A DNA stretch of 64,000 nucleotides from Galaxea fascicularis (taxonomy: Eukaryota; Cnidaria; Anthozoa; Scleractinia; Euphylliidae), in the NCBI GenBank assembly GCA_948470475.1, contig OX419342.1:8715335-8779334 (forward strand). Direction: 5' to 3'. Below, piece after piece: positions 1 to 12,317 of the stretch. The notes under the pieces are model-generated. The model was given only the letters and a program-made list of their open reading frames with translations. It was not told the DNA's origin and made no database searches. Position numbers and translations under genes: made by a program. Position 1 is the stretch's first letter. Every line of letters begins with the position of its first letter.

Positions 1-1383
1 AGACATTCAAGAGCTGACTTTCGTGATTTACCCTTTCACTTGAGCCTTTCAGTTCGAGTCAGAGCACAACAGGAAACTTCGGCTCTCGACTTTCTCGGTT
101 AACAGTGCCTATCCACCTTATCATTCCAGTCCAGTCTCTTCACTATTATGATAAAGATGTAAATACTTTTATGTTATCACATAAAAGATAGGTCGGACTT
201 TTGGTCAGGAATATATTTTGTGACCGCCTCGGCTCGACGGGTGGCGCATGAATTTCCCGCCAAAACGTATTCCGAGTAAACCATATCATGTTCATGCTGC
301 TATCAAAGCAGAAGAAACGAAGTGCTATTCCGTTCATTTCTGAAAACAGAGCAAGTCCGAAAAGAGAAAAAACTCCGTCCGGATTCAGAGTATTCAAACA
401 CCGGAATAGTCCATAAAATGCGCAGGGGTTTGCCTAAGTGTGAAAGAACTGTATAGAACAAGCCGGCAATAGGTTATCAAGCGATCGAATTTTTTTTTCA
501 ACCAATCACAATACAGCTTTAACCGTATATTTTGGAGCAACCTGGTCCCCAGGGCTTTTCCCTAGAAAGAAAAATAAGAAAAGCGTCTAATAATCACATT
601 CAAACTGATGACGTCTGGGATACCGGTGCGCTGAGTACTACCAACTGAGTTAACATGACGACTGGGAGCCAGTCATTTTGATAGGTTATAATAAAACTGT
701 GTTGAATTGCATAAAAAAAAAAAGAACATTGTGATTATATGATTCAGACCTGCAGTTGGAAGATAAAAAGCGTGAATTTAAGGATATCCAGATGGATCTC
801 ATGACTTCTGCGTACCGGTGCAGTGCTCATCGAGCTTAGTTAATAAGGAGTTGGTCATGTGATAAACCTGTCACGAATGCTGAATAAATGAATATCATAC
901 ATGAAAATACTTGAACTGTGGGTAAAAGAGTCAAGGTGCGATGGATCATCATGGAGTTTTTGTCAGGGTTCCTTTCGCAACATTCGTTGAGAAAAAAAAA
1001 ACTTTTTAAGCTCACGAAAGAGGTTCAGTTCTTAAATGAATACAAACCATCAAAATAGGGCGACTCAGACTTCAAACATTATAGTACACAAAGCAAAACA
1101 ACTTAACTCTGATTAGTCGAAAGCAGTACAATAACTAATGCAAAATTGTACTTCGTAGGAGTAGCTATAAAACGTGATGGTAACGGCGCCGGGAAAAAAA
1201 ACTATAACTAAAAAGAAATACTTATAAAGAAAAAAAATCGCACGACCCTATAGTACAATTCAGCTCGGATTCATAAGTACTCCTATTGCACACGCTTAAA
1301 CTTTGTGCAACTTCAAAAATAACCTTGATTCTGGTTTTGCGACACTCAAACGATAAAATAACACCGTGAGATATTTTACGTAC
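1..1383. other. Intron / intergenic DNA 3' of FN3 module 6
   Basis: I see no exon with paired splice sites here. A minus-strand open frame at 146-397 has no domain I recognise and no splice support. The rest is AT-rich and stop-rich in all frames. Confidence 0.5.
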
Positions 1384-1674
1384 CATCCTGATCAGTGGAG
1401 GCTACTGTGAAGGCTTTGGGTCCAGCGCCTTTGGAAGTAAATGCCTCTACTGTCAAATTGTAGACATGGTACTTTTTAAGATTTTGAAAGGACTGAAACA
1501 AATCTAAAGTGGTCACTGTTTCAGCAGTTGAAGCGTTGCTTGAATCAATCAAAGTCACGTGGTAGCCGAGGATGATTCCATTTTGCCAGTATTCAGGCAC
1601 CTCCTTCCAAAACGCAAGTAGAGTCGTTGAACTTTTATTGACAGCCGTAAAGTTACTGGGTGGCTTGGAAGGGA
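1384..1674 (-). CDS. Gene 1 exon: FN3 module 6 (last in window)
   Basis: A 291-bp phase 1-1 exon with acceptor TTCTACTCGCCAG and donor GTACGT. It reads 'VPSKPPSNFTAVNKSSTTLL', 'FWKEVPEYWQNGIILGYHVT', 'FQNLKKYHVYNLTVEAFTSK' and 'FTVASTDQDG'. It ends on a donor, so the gene continues to the left of this window. Confidence 0.88.
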
Positions 1675-4600
1675 CTGGCGAGTAGAAAATTTAAATAGAA
1701 TGCAGTTAGTTTATCAATCAGTTGACTACTTCTATTTGGATCGGATTACTCGGCGGGAGGTTTTTCCGAGCCAGTACATGTATATGCCTGTTACTTACAG
1801 GAAGAAAAATAGAACTTTCAATATTCGCCAGGCTTAAAATATACCACGTTATGAATATTACACTTGTCGACTCCAGAAACTTGGGGTATGCACGAGTTTT
1901 ACTTACAAACCTTGCAATGGCCTAAGCTCGCATGAGTTGTAGACGCAGCTAAAATTGCCCATACCTCAAGGTATAAATGACGAATCGTGAACAAGGTCGT
2001 GCTATTTCTTGTACTGATGATAATAAAATGATGCTACCATGATTGAACCACTTTACACCATCTTATTCATAGTGACTACATCATGGGACTAACGATAGTA
2101 CTTTTATTTTCTCCAACGGTCGACAATCATACTAGGTGTTTGGACCATGTTACTCCTCGTCAGTACGACACAGTGAACAAACAGAGCCAGTACTCCCAAA
2201 AGTAAACCCTTTTTGGGAAATATATTAACCCGGTGAAGCCAAATTACCTGAGCAGCAATTATGTTTGCTAATACCCCAGAAGTGTCAGATTTTCCCCGTC
2301 TGTTCAGTAGTAAGACATGAAAACGTGAAGCTTGTGGGATGTGGCTTCGAGTGAAAGGAATACCACACAAATTAATGTGTTTAGGTAAGCTGAAAGCCAT
2401 TAATTTGTGTGGTATTCTTGTCACTCGAAGCCACATCCCACAAGCTTTACGTTTTCATTGCTTGTTTTATTCACGTAGGTTCTTGAGCCTGGGTTTTAGC
2501 TATGCCATGCTTATGAGCCCTAATAAGGCCGAAACAGCTGTCCATGGCTGCTAATGCTCGGGCTCAAACTTTATTTGGTAGATTTAAGGGTAATGCCCAG
2601 CTACCACGTGGGCATGATGCCCAATGAGTGGCTTTCAGCTTACCTAAACACAGTAATTTGTCTGGTATTCTTGTTAGTAAGACAGTCAGTCGTTTGCTAA
2701 TTGATCAGTCGGTCAGAGAGTGTGTCAGTAAATAATTAAGCTTACCAAACCCATATCGTTCCTTTGGTGGTTTTAACAACCAGTTCAATAGTCAACAACC
2801 GAATGTAAATTGATTACTGCTTACTAACATGATTCTTCCGTAAACACCGCCAGAGATTTAGAAGGACCGTCCCCAAAATTATTAAAACCCAGTACTTCTA
2901 TCTTGTACTTTGTAACCGTCTTAAGTCCGGTAAAGTGAACATGAAGCACGGACAGTGGGTATGTTCGTTTTTCCAAGCTTTGGAAACCTTGGATTGTCAG
3001 CTCGTGTATCAATACTTTGTATCCCTGCATGATGCCATGATGTTTGTCCAGTACCACTTCTTGCCAGGACGCGTACAGACTGGAATTAGTTTTGTTGTTG
3101 GCCGTGAGGGACTGAGGTGCACCGGGCCCTACGATTGACCAAGAGAAAATTGAGTTACATCTGGATTTCACTGTGTAGTCGCGTTAAGGCTGTCTTTCCC
3201 AAAACCCCGAGAACTTTTGCAAGTCGGAAACGTATTCTCTTCTGTCATGTTTCGGCCTCATTTGGGGCCAAAACCCCAAAACTCTCTAGAAGACCCTGGG
3301 AAGGGGGAGGGGGAGGGGGAGGGGGAGGGGAGGTGCGTTGCCCCTTAAAACTGCCCAGAGAATAAGTTACTAAACTAAAACATTTTACCACCGTTTGCAT
3401 TGTAGCCACGAATTGAAAAGGTGCTGCTGGGCTAAATGTCATTTGTACTGGTGTTATAGTAGTACGGAGTTGTAGGTGAATATTGTGCTGATATTTATAA
3501 GGGCCAAATCGTACCTTTTTAGATATCCTCTGCGGCATATCAGGCAAGTTTGGTGGAGCCATGGTTCGTATTGTCGAGCCAAAATACCCATGGCGAGAAC
3601 AAACGGTTGACAGCCTGATTAGGCTTCTGATTGGGTAATTGCGAATTTGGGTACGGTGAAAATGAATAAGGGAAAATCCGAACTGTAATTTGTAACTGAA
3701 ATGAATTCCTCCGAGTCAAATTTCAAATTACTATCATGCCTCTATTCGAAATAATATCCCTTTAAAACTGTACTTTTCGCTCAAATTAGAATGAAAAACC
3801 TACTGAACCCGCTTTTTCATTTGATTTAGTAATTACAAACGTTTTACGGCTTATGTAAAATCGATCGTGCTATGAATCCTTAGAGAACAGAGCTACAAAC
3901 CTTCTCCATCCGTTCTAACAATTACTGACTCATTCGTGGGACCTGCGCCCTTGTTCGTTCGAGCTGCGATGGTAATGTTGTAAAGCCTGTATATCTTTAG
4001 CCCAGTAATCTGGGTGCTATTCACTAGGCCCTTGTACTTTGTAAGCAGTCTTCCGTCAGCTGTGAATACATCGCTTGCGTTGGCCTCCCGGAGGTAAAGT
4101 GTGAAACCAAGCAGATGACCGAGAGTCAGCCGGGGCTCTTCGTGGTAGTTCCAGTTTACTTGAATGACACTTGAGCTGACATTATGCGCAGCCAGACTGT
4201 CAGGGGAATTGATAGGCACTGACAATGCAAATATGGAATAAGAATGAGATATTACTATCCCAGGCGGTTAATAGATCGTTTTCAAATGACGTCACGGCGG
4301 CCATGTTGGTGCAAAACAACAAAGGAATGGCGGGCCATATTGGTGCACAAGGCTAACCTCCTGGGAATTGAACCCTATTTTTATGCAAATACTTTCTTTT
4401 GTTTCATTGAACCAATATGGCCGCTGGTCTATATATCTCTTTTGCTTGCATGTTTTGTTTTCCCGATGTAGGTCACGAGCTGTTACCCTGGAGAGCTGTT
4501 TGTTTGAAATTTCGAGTATTCTAGCGCTTATATACGCATAATTTATGAAAAGACAAAACGGAATTCCCTTTGGGAGCATCACATGACCTACACTGGGAAA

Positions 4601-7600
4601 ACAAAATATATAAGCTAAAGGGGTCTTTTGCCTCACTGCTGGTTCGTTGTGCGATTGGTTGGCAAGCCTTATACCCTTTTCTCGACCAATCGCTTTATTC
4701 AAACACGTGGGAAATGTTCTTTCTGGCTGACTTCTTGATATAATGAGCACTATTCGAAATTCTCTTCAAAACAAACATCTGTAGGTTTCTTCAATAAAAA
4801 ACATCTTTACTGCTTTAGATTTCCAGCTTTGATAAAACTCGATCATCGATTTGAGAAGTGAGGGAAAATGAAGTGATGTAAGCAAGATGTAAGCTTAAGA
4901 AAAAAATATTAACGGTTGATATGATGTACCGGCCTCATCCGTCATGTTATAAACTTTGTTGCTTAGCGGGCCTTCGCCTTTCCGTGTAAACGCCGCCACC
5001 TGAGATCAAAGAAAAAGCCCGTTATTGAAATCAGCATAAGCTTCTTAAAAAGAACCTGTTAAATGTCTTCTAATATAGGACCTTGTTTTGAAATAAAAAT
5101 CTAAAGAAATAACCGCTTTCTACTTAGAATCAGCCCGTTTTATGTTGGCACCTTACTAAGTAAGACTACAAGTAGTTTCCGGCTCATACGATATGCGACC
5201 TGCATTGGATCTTACAAAGGATGCCACGAGATACACGAATTCATGGTTGAGGAAGGATATGGTTCCTCCATTTTTCCTATATCTCTTTATCCGGTTCTTA
5301 ATTCTCTTAATGTTGGCATTTGCTCGCACGAATGATCTGTTAAAAAAAGACACAACTTCTCGCTTTATGCTAATGTTGTAGGCGATACTTTGTAGGTTAA
5401 ATAGTCAGCTGAACGTCTCCACCAATAGGCCCTTTGCAGTTTACGATAACATAGTACAAAAACCGCCATGCTGGAGAGCAAGCTGCCCACTAGGACATCC
5501 AAAACAAAGCAATTTGACTTGCTGTTTGTTTCTCTTATATTCTTTTGTTTTGGATGTCTCAGTGGGCAGTTTACTCGCCAGCATGGCGGTTTTTGTACCA
5601 TGTGATCGTAAACTGCAAAGGGCCACAGGTGTTCCACCTGTCATGAACGCAATCATTGTCAGTCCGTCGTCACTTACATTAATGCGACTAAAAATACACA
5701 CCCGTACTGAATACTCCTGGAAAATTATAAGTCCTGTGAAATGAAACAAAGTCACATTCAAATCAAAAGTTGTATTCTTCACAACTTGGCCGCTATCCGC
5801 CTGCTGGAGTTGAACTCTGTACCCAAGAATAATGCCATTCTGGTGAAGTAATGGGACTTGTTCCCAGGAGGCCTGCAAAGAGCTTGAGTTGACCATGATC
5901 AGGTGTATGTTGGCAGGTGAATCGGATGGAACTGCAAGGAACAAATTATTTTGAATTAATCCAAGGAAGTGCTGGAGATTGTTTTAATAAATACACTGGT
6001 GTGCTGTTGAAACCCTGGGCGTGGTCTTTGTAATGGTAATAGGACTGAGTGAAGTTTAATTCGGTCCGTATCATACGAGTGATTCACAAAATCGATCGAC
6101 CGTGTAGTGGGAGTCCGATTTGCTTCATCACGGGTATGATTACAGACCGAATTGGAAGACACGAAGTGCTGTTACCAATTAATCGTATCTATAACAAATT
6201 CGAGAAAGAAATAAAAGAAAAACTTTTCAGGAAAAAATAGGTTTCACTCTGAGATGCGAAGTAAAGAAAAATATGAAAGTGCAACTGCTCTCTTCCAGCG
6301 CGCGCGATGGTGCGTACTGTCCAATAACACTTACCCATTAGGCAAAAATCATAGCTGATGATGGCCAATCAGATGCCAAAATTTTGTTATAGGTACGATT
6401 ATAAATAAAAACATCTTACCAACACCTCCGTGTGATTCTGTTCAATATTGTGTACAAGCTTTTGTTTCAGTGGAATCTTATTGTGTGATCATTGAAATGA
6501 AAGTATCAAGAATTGGTTTGCTGTGGTTCTAGTTACGAGGTTGCACAGGACGGGTCTAACTTTCGAGTCTGTCGATGGAATTCTTGTGTGCAACAATTCA
6601 AATGATGCAAACATTTTGAAAGTGAGGCCGTTTAAAGGAAAACCTCTTACCTTTACTCTGGTGCTGTTTGTTTCTCTTTAACGTTATTTTTTTAAAGTTA
6701 TATTTCTTCAGTTTTGATAGTTGCTGGATAAAATCCGAAAGTGCGACCATTCAATTGAAAACTACCAAGCTATTATCTCCGTTGGTGCTATTGGTTTCTC
6801 AGAGTTTATCACAATCAGATTCCACCAGTTTTGCCGTTAGTGAAAGAATGTTTGTCGGTTTCTTACCATCATCGAGGGTCATAATTGTCCGGTCAGTAGC
6901 AGTCCCGTTTCCTACTGACGTCCTGCCAGACACCCAGACCTTATAGAGCCAGTACTCGTAGAGTCCCGTAATCGTGTAATTCGTGGCGCCGAGCCCGACA
7001 TCTTTGAAACCTTTAGAGTCATGGTGGTCACCAAGCGGAAAAATAGCATCATCCCAAGACACTCTGTACCCGATCAAAATGCCATTAACCTTATCCGCGG
7101 GAATGGTGTGATTCCATTGTACGTAAATTGCGGTAGAGTTTGTGCTGGTATTAGCGACAATCTCAGGGCCGACACTAGGCACTGGGAGAGAACACAAGGA
7201 ATTAAGTTATTTTCGTGGCTTTTTCATGGGACCCGAGTCCCGTAATAGGCCATTTCCGAGTTCATGTCTGCCTCCTCTTCAAAGCGAGTCTAAGTGCGAA
7301 GTTTTTGTTATGAAAATTAGTTTTCAGTCATATGTTAAGCAGAACTAATTACCATCACAAAAGCTTTGCACTTAGACTCGCTTTGAAGAGGAGGCAGACA
7401 TGAACTCGGAAATGGCCTATTCCTTTCATGCTATTGCTAGAAGAGATGTGGGGAGGGGGAAGGCCTTGAACAAATACATATCACCATAATCCTCATCCTC
7501 ACTGGAGTTTGATTAACTACTTCATTCTAATCTTATTGTTGCCTCAAGTCTTATTTTCGCAGTTAACATCCTCATGTGGGGTCGGGGATAAGGAGTCCCT

Positions 7601-10600
7601 GCCCCGCATGGTTAAGGGGACTTTAAACAATGTAAATGTATTTACATTCGGCGGAGCTGAACTGTAAGTGACAGTGACAAAGAATGTAAATATTTTCCTG
7701 TTGGTATGTAATGCACGTCGGCCGCTATGTCTGCATTAACTTAGTCTATTGTTGTAAGCATATATAAGGTTTGACAGCATGTAATGTATTCGTCTCAGCT
7801 CTCGAACTTTCAAATTTTATTTTAGATTGTTTCATTTTGTATGTCTGTAAATCTTATATCACCTCTAGTCCTAGAGGTTAGTGCGTCTACATTTGGTTGT
7901 GGAATACGTTCCCATTTTTTCCCAATGGGTTTTAGGGTTTTCGTATCAGGCGGTTGCACATGTGTTATAGCCTGAGTGATATTTACCTTCCTACATTTCT
8001 TGTAACTACTTCTTATTTGAGCTTTGTAACAATACTTGGACGACATTAAAACACTCAGGCTCTCAGTTCGAGCTGCACACCCATTCCTGTGTACGAGTCA
8101 TGAATATAAATAGGAAGCCTTGTTCTAAGAGTCTGACCGCTAATTAGCTGCAATTTGGTTTGAAATCACACGCGTGATTTCAAAATTGAAGGAGCGCGCA
8201 GCGCTCATTCGATTTCAGACCAAAATTACACGACACGAAGGTCAATTACCACTTCATCACACCCATTTTGAAATTACAACTGTTTTTGTCAATATTAATG
8301 TTTATTTAATATTCACTGGCTTCAGAAAAACCAGTTTTGAATTTTCATAGGCTATAACTGAAGAAAAGAATGCGATGAAAAGGAAAAATAATACGATTTG
8401 TGAATAAATTGCACTGTTGAGAACCAATGAGATTGCGAGAATAATCAGTGATTTCAAAATGGTTGTACTAGAGCAATTCATCGAAAATGGATAAGATGCT
8501 GTGAATACTTGGGGAAGCCAAAGCACTAAACTCTTCACTTACCCCACTCTTTCGTCTTCGCTTGAATAGCTTCTGAAATAAGGCCCCCGGACTTAAAAGA
8601 TTCAGCCACAACACGAAGACTGTAGTTGGTATTAGGATGTAGCCAGTGTGTCAATATACGACCCAGGGGGTTTTGTCGGTAAAGTTCAGCCACCCACACT
8701 GAATTAGGATCGTCAAGATTTTTGTACAACAAATAGTAGCCGTAAAGATAGTTCTCGTCTTCTCCACCAACCGGATTCATGCAAATACCGATATAGGCGT
8801 GACTGATGTAGCAAGCAGCACGATTTTTGGGTACCTGACAAACAACTTAAAAAAAATACCAGGGTTGCAGCTGATTACAACACTAAACAGACAACGAATT
8901 CCTCAGTTTGCCGGTACACCCGACTTTAATTAAATCAAATTTTACTGCTGACATTTCAGAGCTGAGCAAAGAGTTTCCAGCAATCTCATTGGTTGAGTGG
9001 TTCCTTGTATGACGTTACATTCACCGCTCTAAGCAGTGAAAATAACGAGACCCCCGCAGGCGCACGTGACCATTACACCGGAAATAAAATGTGTTGGTTA
9101 AAATACCGATTTCTCTGTTGTTCAGCTCTGACATTACACCAGAAAAAAATTATTCACTTCAGCCTCAGTGAATTATTGAAGAATAATCCCCTCAACTTCG
9201 TGAATAATTGTAAAATATTACCCAGATGTATTTACGCCTTCCGTGAATATAAATATGTATCCCCAACGGCCTAACAACAACTCATTTTTGGTATAGGCGA
9301 GGTTGAAAAGATTTTCCTTTCTTTTTTTTTCAAGTTGTTCATTTCAACACAAAGAACACTCCTACAACGTCTTACGTAACTTACATTTACCGCACTTAAT
9401 TACACTCCTAACAACACGATACTTGGACCACTGATAGTATTGTACTTACACTATTTACAATACTAACACTCTTTACTAGTGCCACTTACACTGTTGTACT
9501 TACACAGTTTACTAACACTAACATTAAAATACGGTATAGTACGTACCACTACTTACGAAACCATTTTTATAGCAAGCAACTCCTTCACTGTCATGTCATC
9601 AATATGTATTTATATACAAAATTAAATTAAGGTACCTGTTGTTTTTAAGTGGAAATGTTTTCCTTACCTCTTTTTGAAATTCAGGATATTAAAAGTAACG
9701 GTCCCGAAAGGAGGGAAAGTGGCAGTTATTATCATGATTTAATGTCACCCGTAGTTAATAAGCAGAATCGATAGAGAGGAGCCGGTATCTTTCGTCACTT
9801 ACTATGTTTCAACACTGTGTTTAAGCTTTAGTTTGTTGATGAAGTCTGGGAGGAGCAGAGCGTCTTCCTTTAATTTGCATTTGTAAATAAAGCATCGCAT
9901 GAATAACAAGATGTAGTTAAAACGTTTACGCGTGTTGTTTTGGTTATTGAGTACACCAAAAAGAATTTGTCCCTGTCCCGGATTAAAGTTGGTTTTATTA
10001 GCTTTATTAAACCATTGAAATTTTGCGAGAACTGGCAATGGATAAAGCTATGGTCTATGGAGTCTGGTTCACCACAGTATAGACATTTACAGTCTGCCTT
10101 TAATCCAAACCTGAAAAATTCTTTTTTGGTGACTGTCAGTCTATGTAATTTGAAGTGAAATTCTCTTAATTTCATGTCTTTAAAGGTTGCCCTTAGTTAG
10201 CTTCAGTGGGGCTGAAAAGATATTTTGTAGCAAAAATAATGGTTAAGGTAGTTTACTTCGTTTCCCACATGTTCCTGGTTCTTTTTTAACACACTTTGGT
10301 TTTCTGAATCTAGTTAATTGTTACATACATACATTACGTACACACGTTTATTGAGTACTGTTTCCGAAGATACGCAGCAGGGTTCCACATTCGTAAAATA
10401 ATAAATCATGATCACATGTTTGGTTTTCTTCCTGGGAAGACGGCATTGCGCGCGGCTTCAAAGAGATTGCGACGTCATGACATCGAATGGTAAACTTGTG
10501 AACGCCGGAAAAGCAAAAGAGCAACGAAAATGTACGAAACATAGTATTTACGGACTTCTCATGCCAATTCTTTGCTGGAAAAATTCAACGAATGGTGTAG

Positions 10601-12286
10601 TGGTGTTTCTTTGGAGAAAAATCGGGAAATAGTCTCAGAGTCAAAGACAAAGCAAGAAGTGATACCGGCATTGTTGGCACGATCCTCTCGAAAAGCTAAG
10701 ATCTTTTTTACTAACTCGGTCACGGTGACCAAGTTAGATATGTGGAAACGCAACGGGTAAACATAACCAGAAATCCTAGACAGTAAGCGGCTTGCTTCGC
10801 GGGCGCAGATTTAAAATGGCGGCCAGATCGAGTAAAAGAGTAAATAAGGGATTTTACAAGGATTTAAACGATGTCAGCACTGCAGATTTTTTTAAAGACT
10901 CGACCAGCGACAAAGACAGGCCCTTTTTATCAAGTGGAAAGGGTTCTGAGTCAGCGCAAGTTAAAGGGAAAGGTAAATACTTTCTTTATCGTTCTCTTGA
11001 TGCACTCGAGGGGTCCTCGAGGGCGATTCAAGGGCTTCTTCCCGCTTTTTTTCGAAATTTGGTCAGTTCTTATGGTCAGCGGCGTCCCTATTGTAACTGG
11101 GAATACAACTGACCAAAAAAACGAGCTAAAAACAAAATGGCTTCCAAAGTGGAACGAAAACAAACCGGTTTTCGGAGCATTTTGCTTGACTAATGGCTCC
11201 AACCTGGCGTATGGCTCTGCCTTAGTGGACGTTTCTTGGGAAGAAAAATATTCCTTTTGGTAGCTTAACATCACATCTTTTGAATGGGAAGTTGGGGAAA
11301 CGTATCGGAGAAACTATTTTCTCTCTGCGGACGAAGGGAGGCATGAAGGTCAACACTACTTTAAGAGGTGAGTAAGAGGATATTGTGTTCATTTATGACT
11401 CTACTTCGATCAAAAAAGGCACTGCCTAGAATAATTTTATCCTGACGTTTCCTTCGATTGAGGTGCTGTTCGATCGTTGCTTTATCGATTTTGAAGTTGG
11501 GGAAAGTTGCATTTTCGGCGACAAGGACATAATATGCAATAGTTTATAATTTCCCCCTCATTCTCTTTATGATCTGCCGCCATATTTAATCCGTATATGT
11601 GTCCTTTGCGCATGCTTGCAGCTTAGGAGGCAGCCATGTTGTATAGAATTTCTGGCTATGAAATTGCTCTTCAAATATAATGAAACAAGATGCATGGGCT
11701 GCCATCAGCACAACCATTAAGCTGATGGAAGTAACACTGTTGAAGCTACATTACTTCTTAAAATTTCGGTCAAAAAAAGTCCGAAAATAAAACCGTCCGA
11801 AATGTTTGCAGTACAATATAACAGAAACTTTGAATCAAATTATCGCAGTGCTTCTACATTGAAAAAAGAAACTTTTGATTTAAAACTTACAGTTATCTTC
11901 ACCGTTACATCCAGCCTCATCAAAAGTGCCATGAGACCCTAAGAAGCTTCCGTTCTCCAGGGTAAGTTGGAGAGTAAGAACTGATGGCCAGCGTAACACT
12001 TCAAACTTCAGTGTGAACGATATTGAAGCATTCCCACCGCTGTTTAAGCAAAGCACAAAAGGTTCAAGGGATATTCAAATAATTGTCTTTCAAACAACTG
12101 AAGCAAGGTACAAAGATATTCATGACGATTTCATTTCGCCGATGTGAATTAACTGTACATACATGCAATGAGTATCAACAGAAGCGGATGAGTTTTTTAA
12201 GGCAGCCTTTTTATTCAAACCGTGAGTCAACCGTGAGTGCTTTGCTGTTGTTAGGTGAAAATCGGACTTTCTGTGTACTTATTGAT

Positions 12287-12317
<31 letters not shown>

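Noticed and set aside
146..397. Minus-strand 83-residue open frame as a final exon of gene 1
   Set aside because: No acceptor in a matching phase and no domain; more likely chance or an old repeat.
4265..4480. Additional MITE with GGCGGCCATGTTGGTG motif
   Set aside because: The motif recurs (also near 16535) but I could not define two matching ends.
5365..5744. Open frames around the inverted repeat
   Set aside because: Mirror images within a MITE; only the FN3 part above 5638 is coding.
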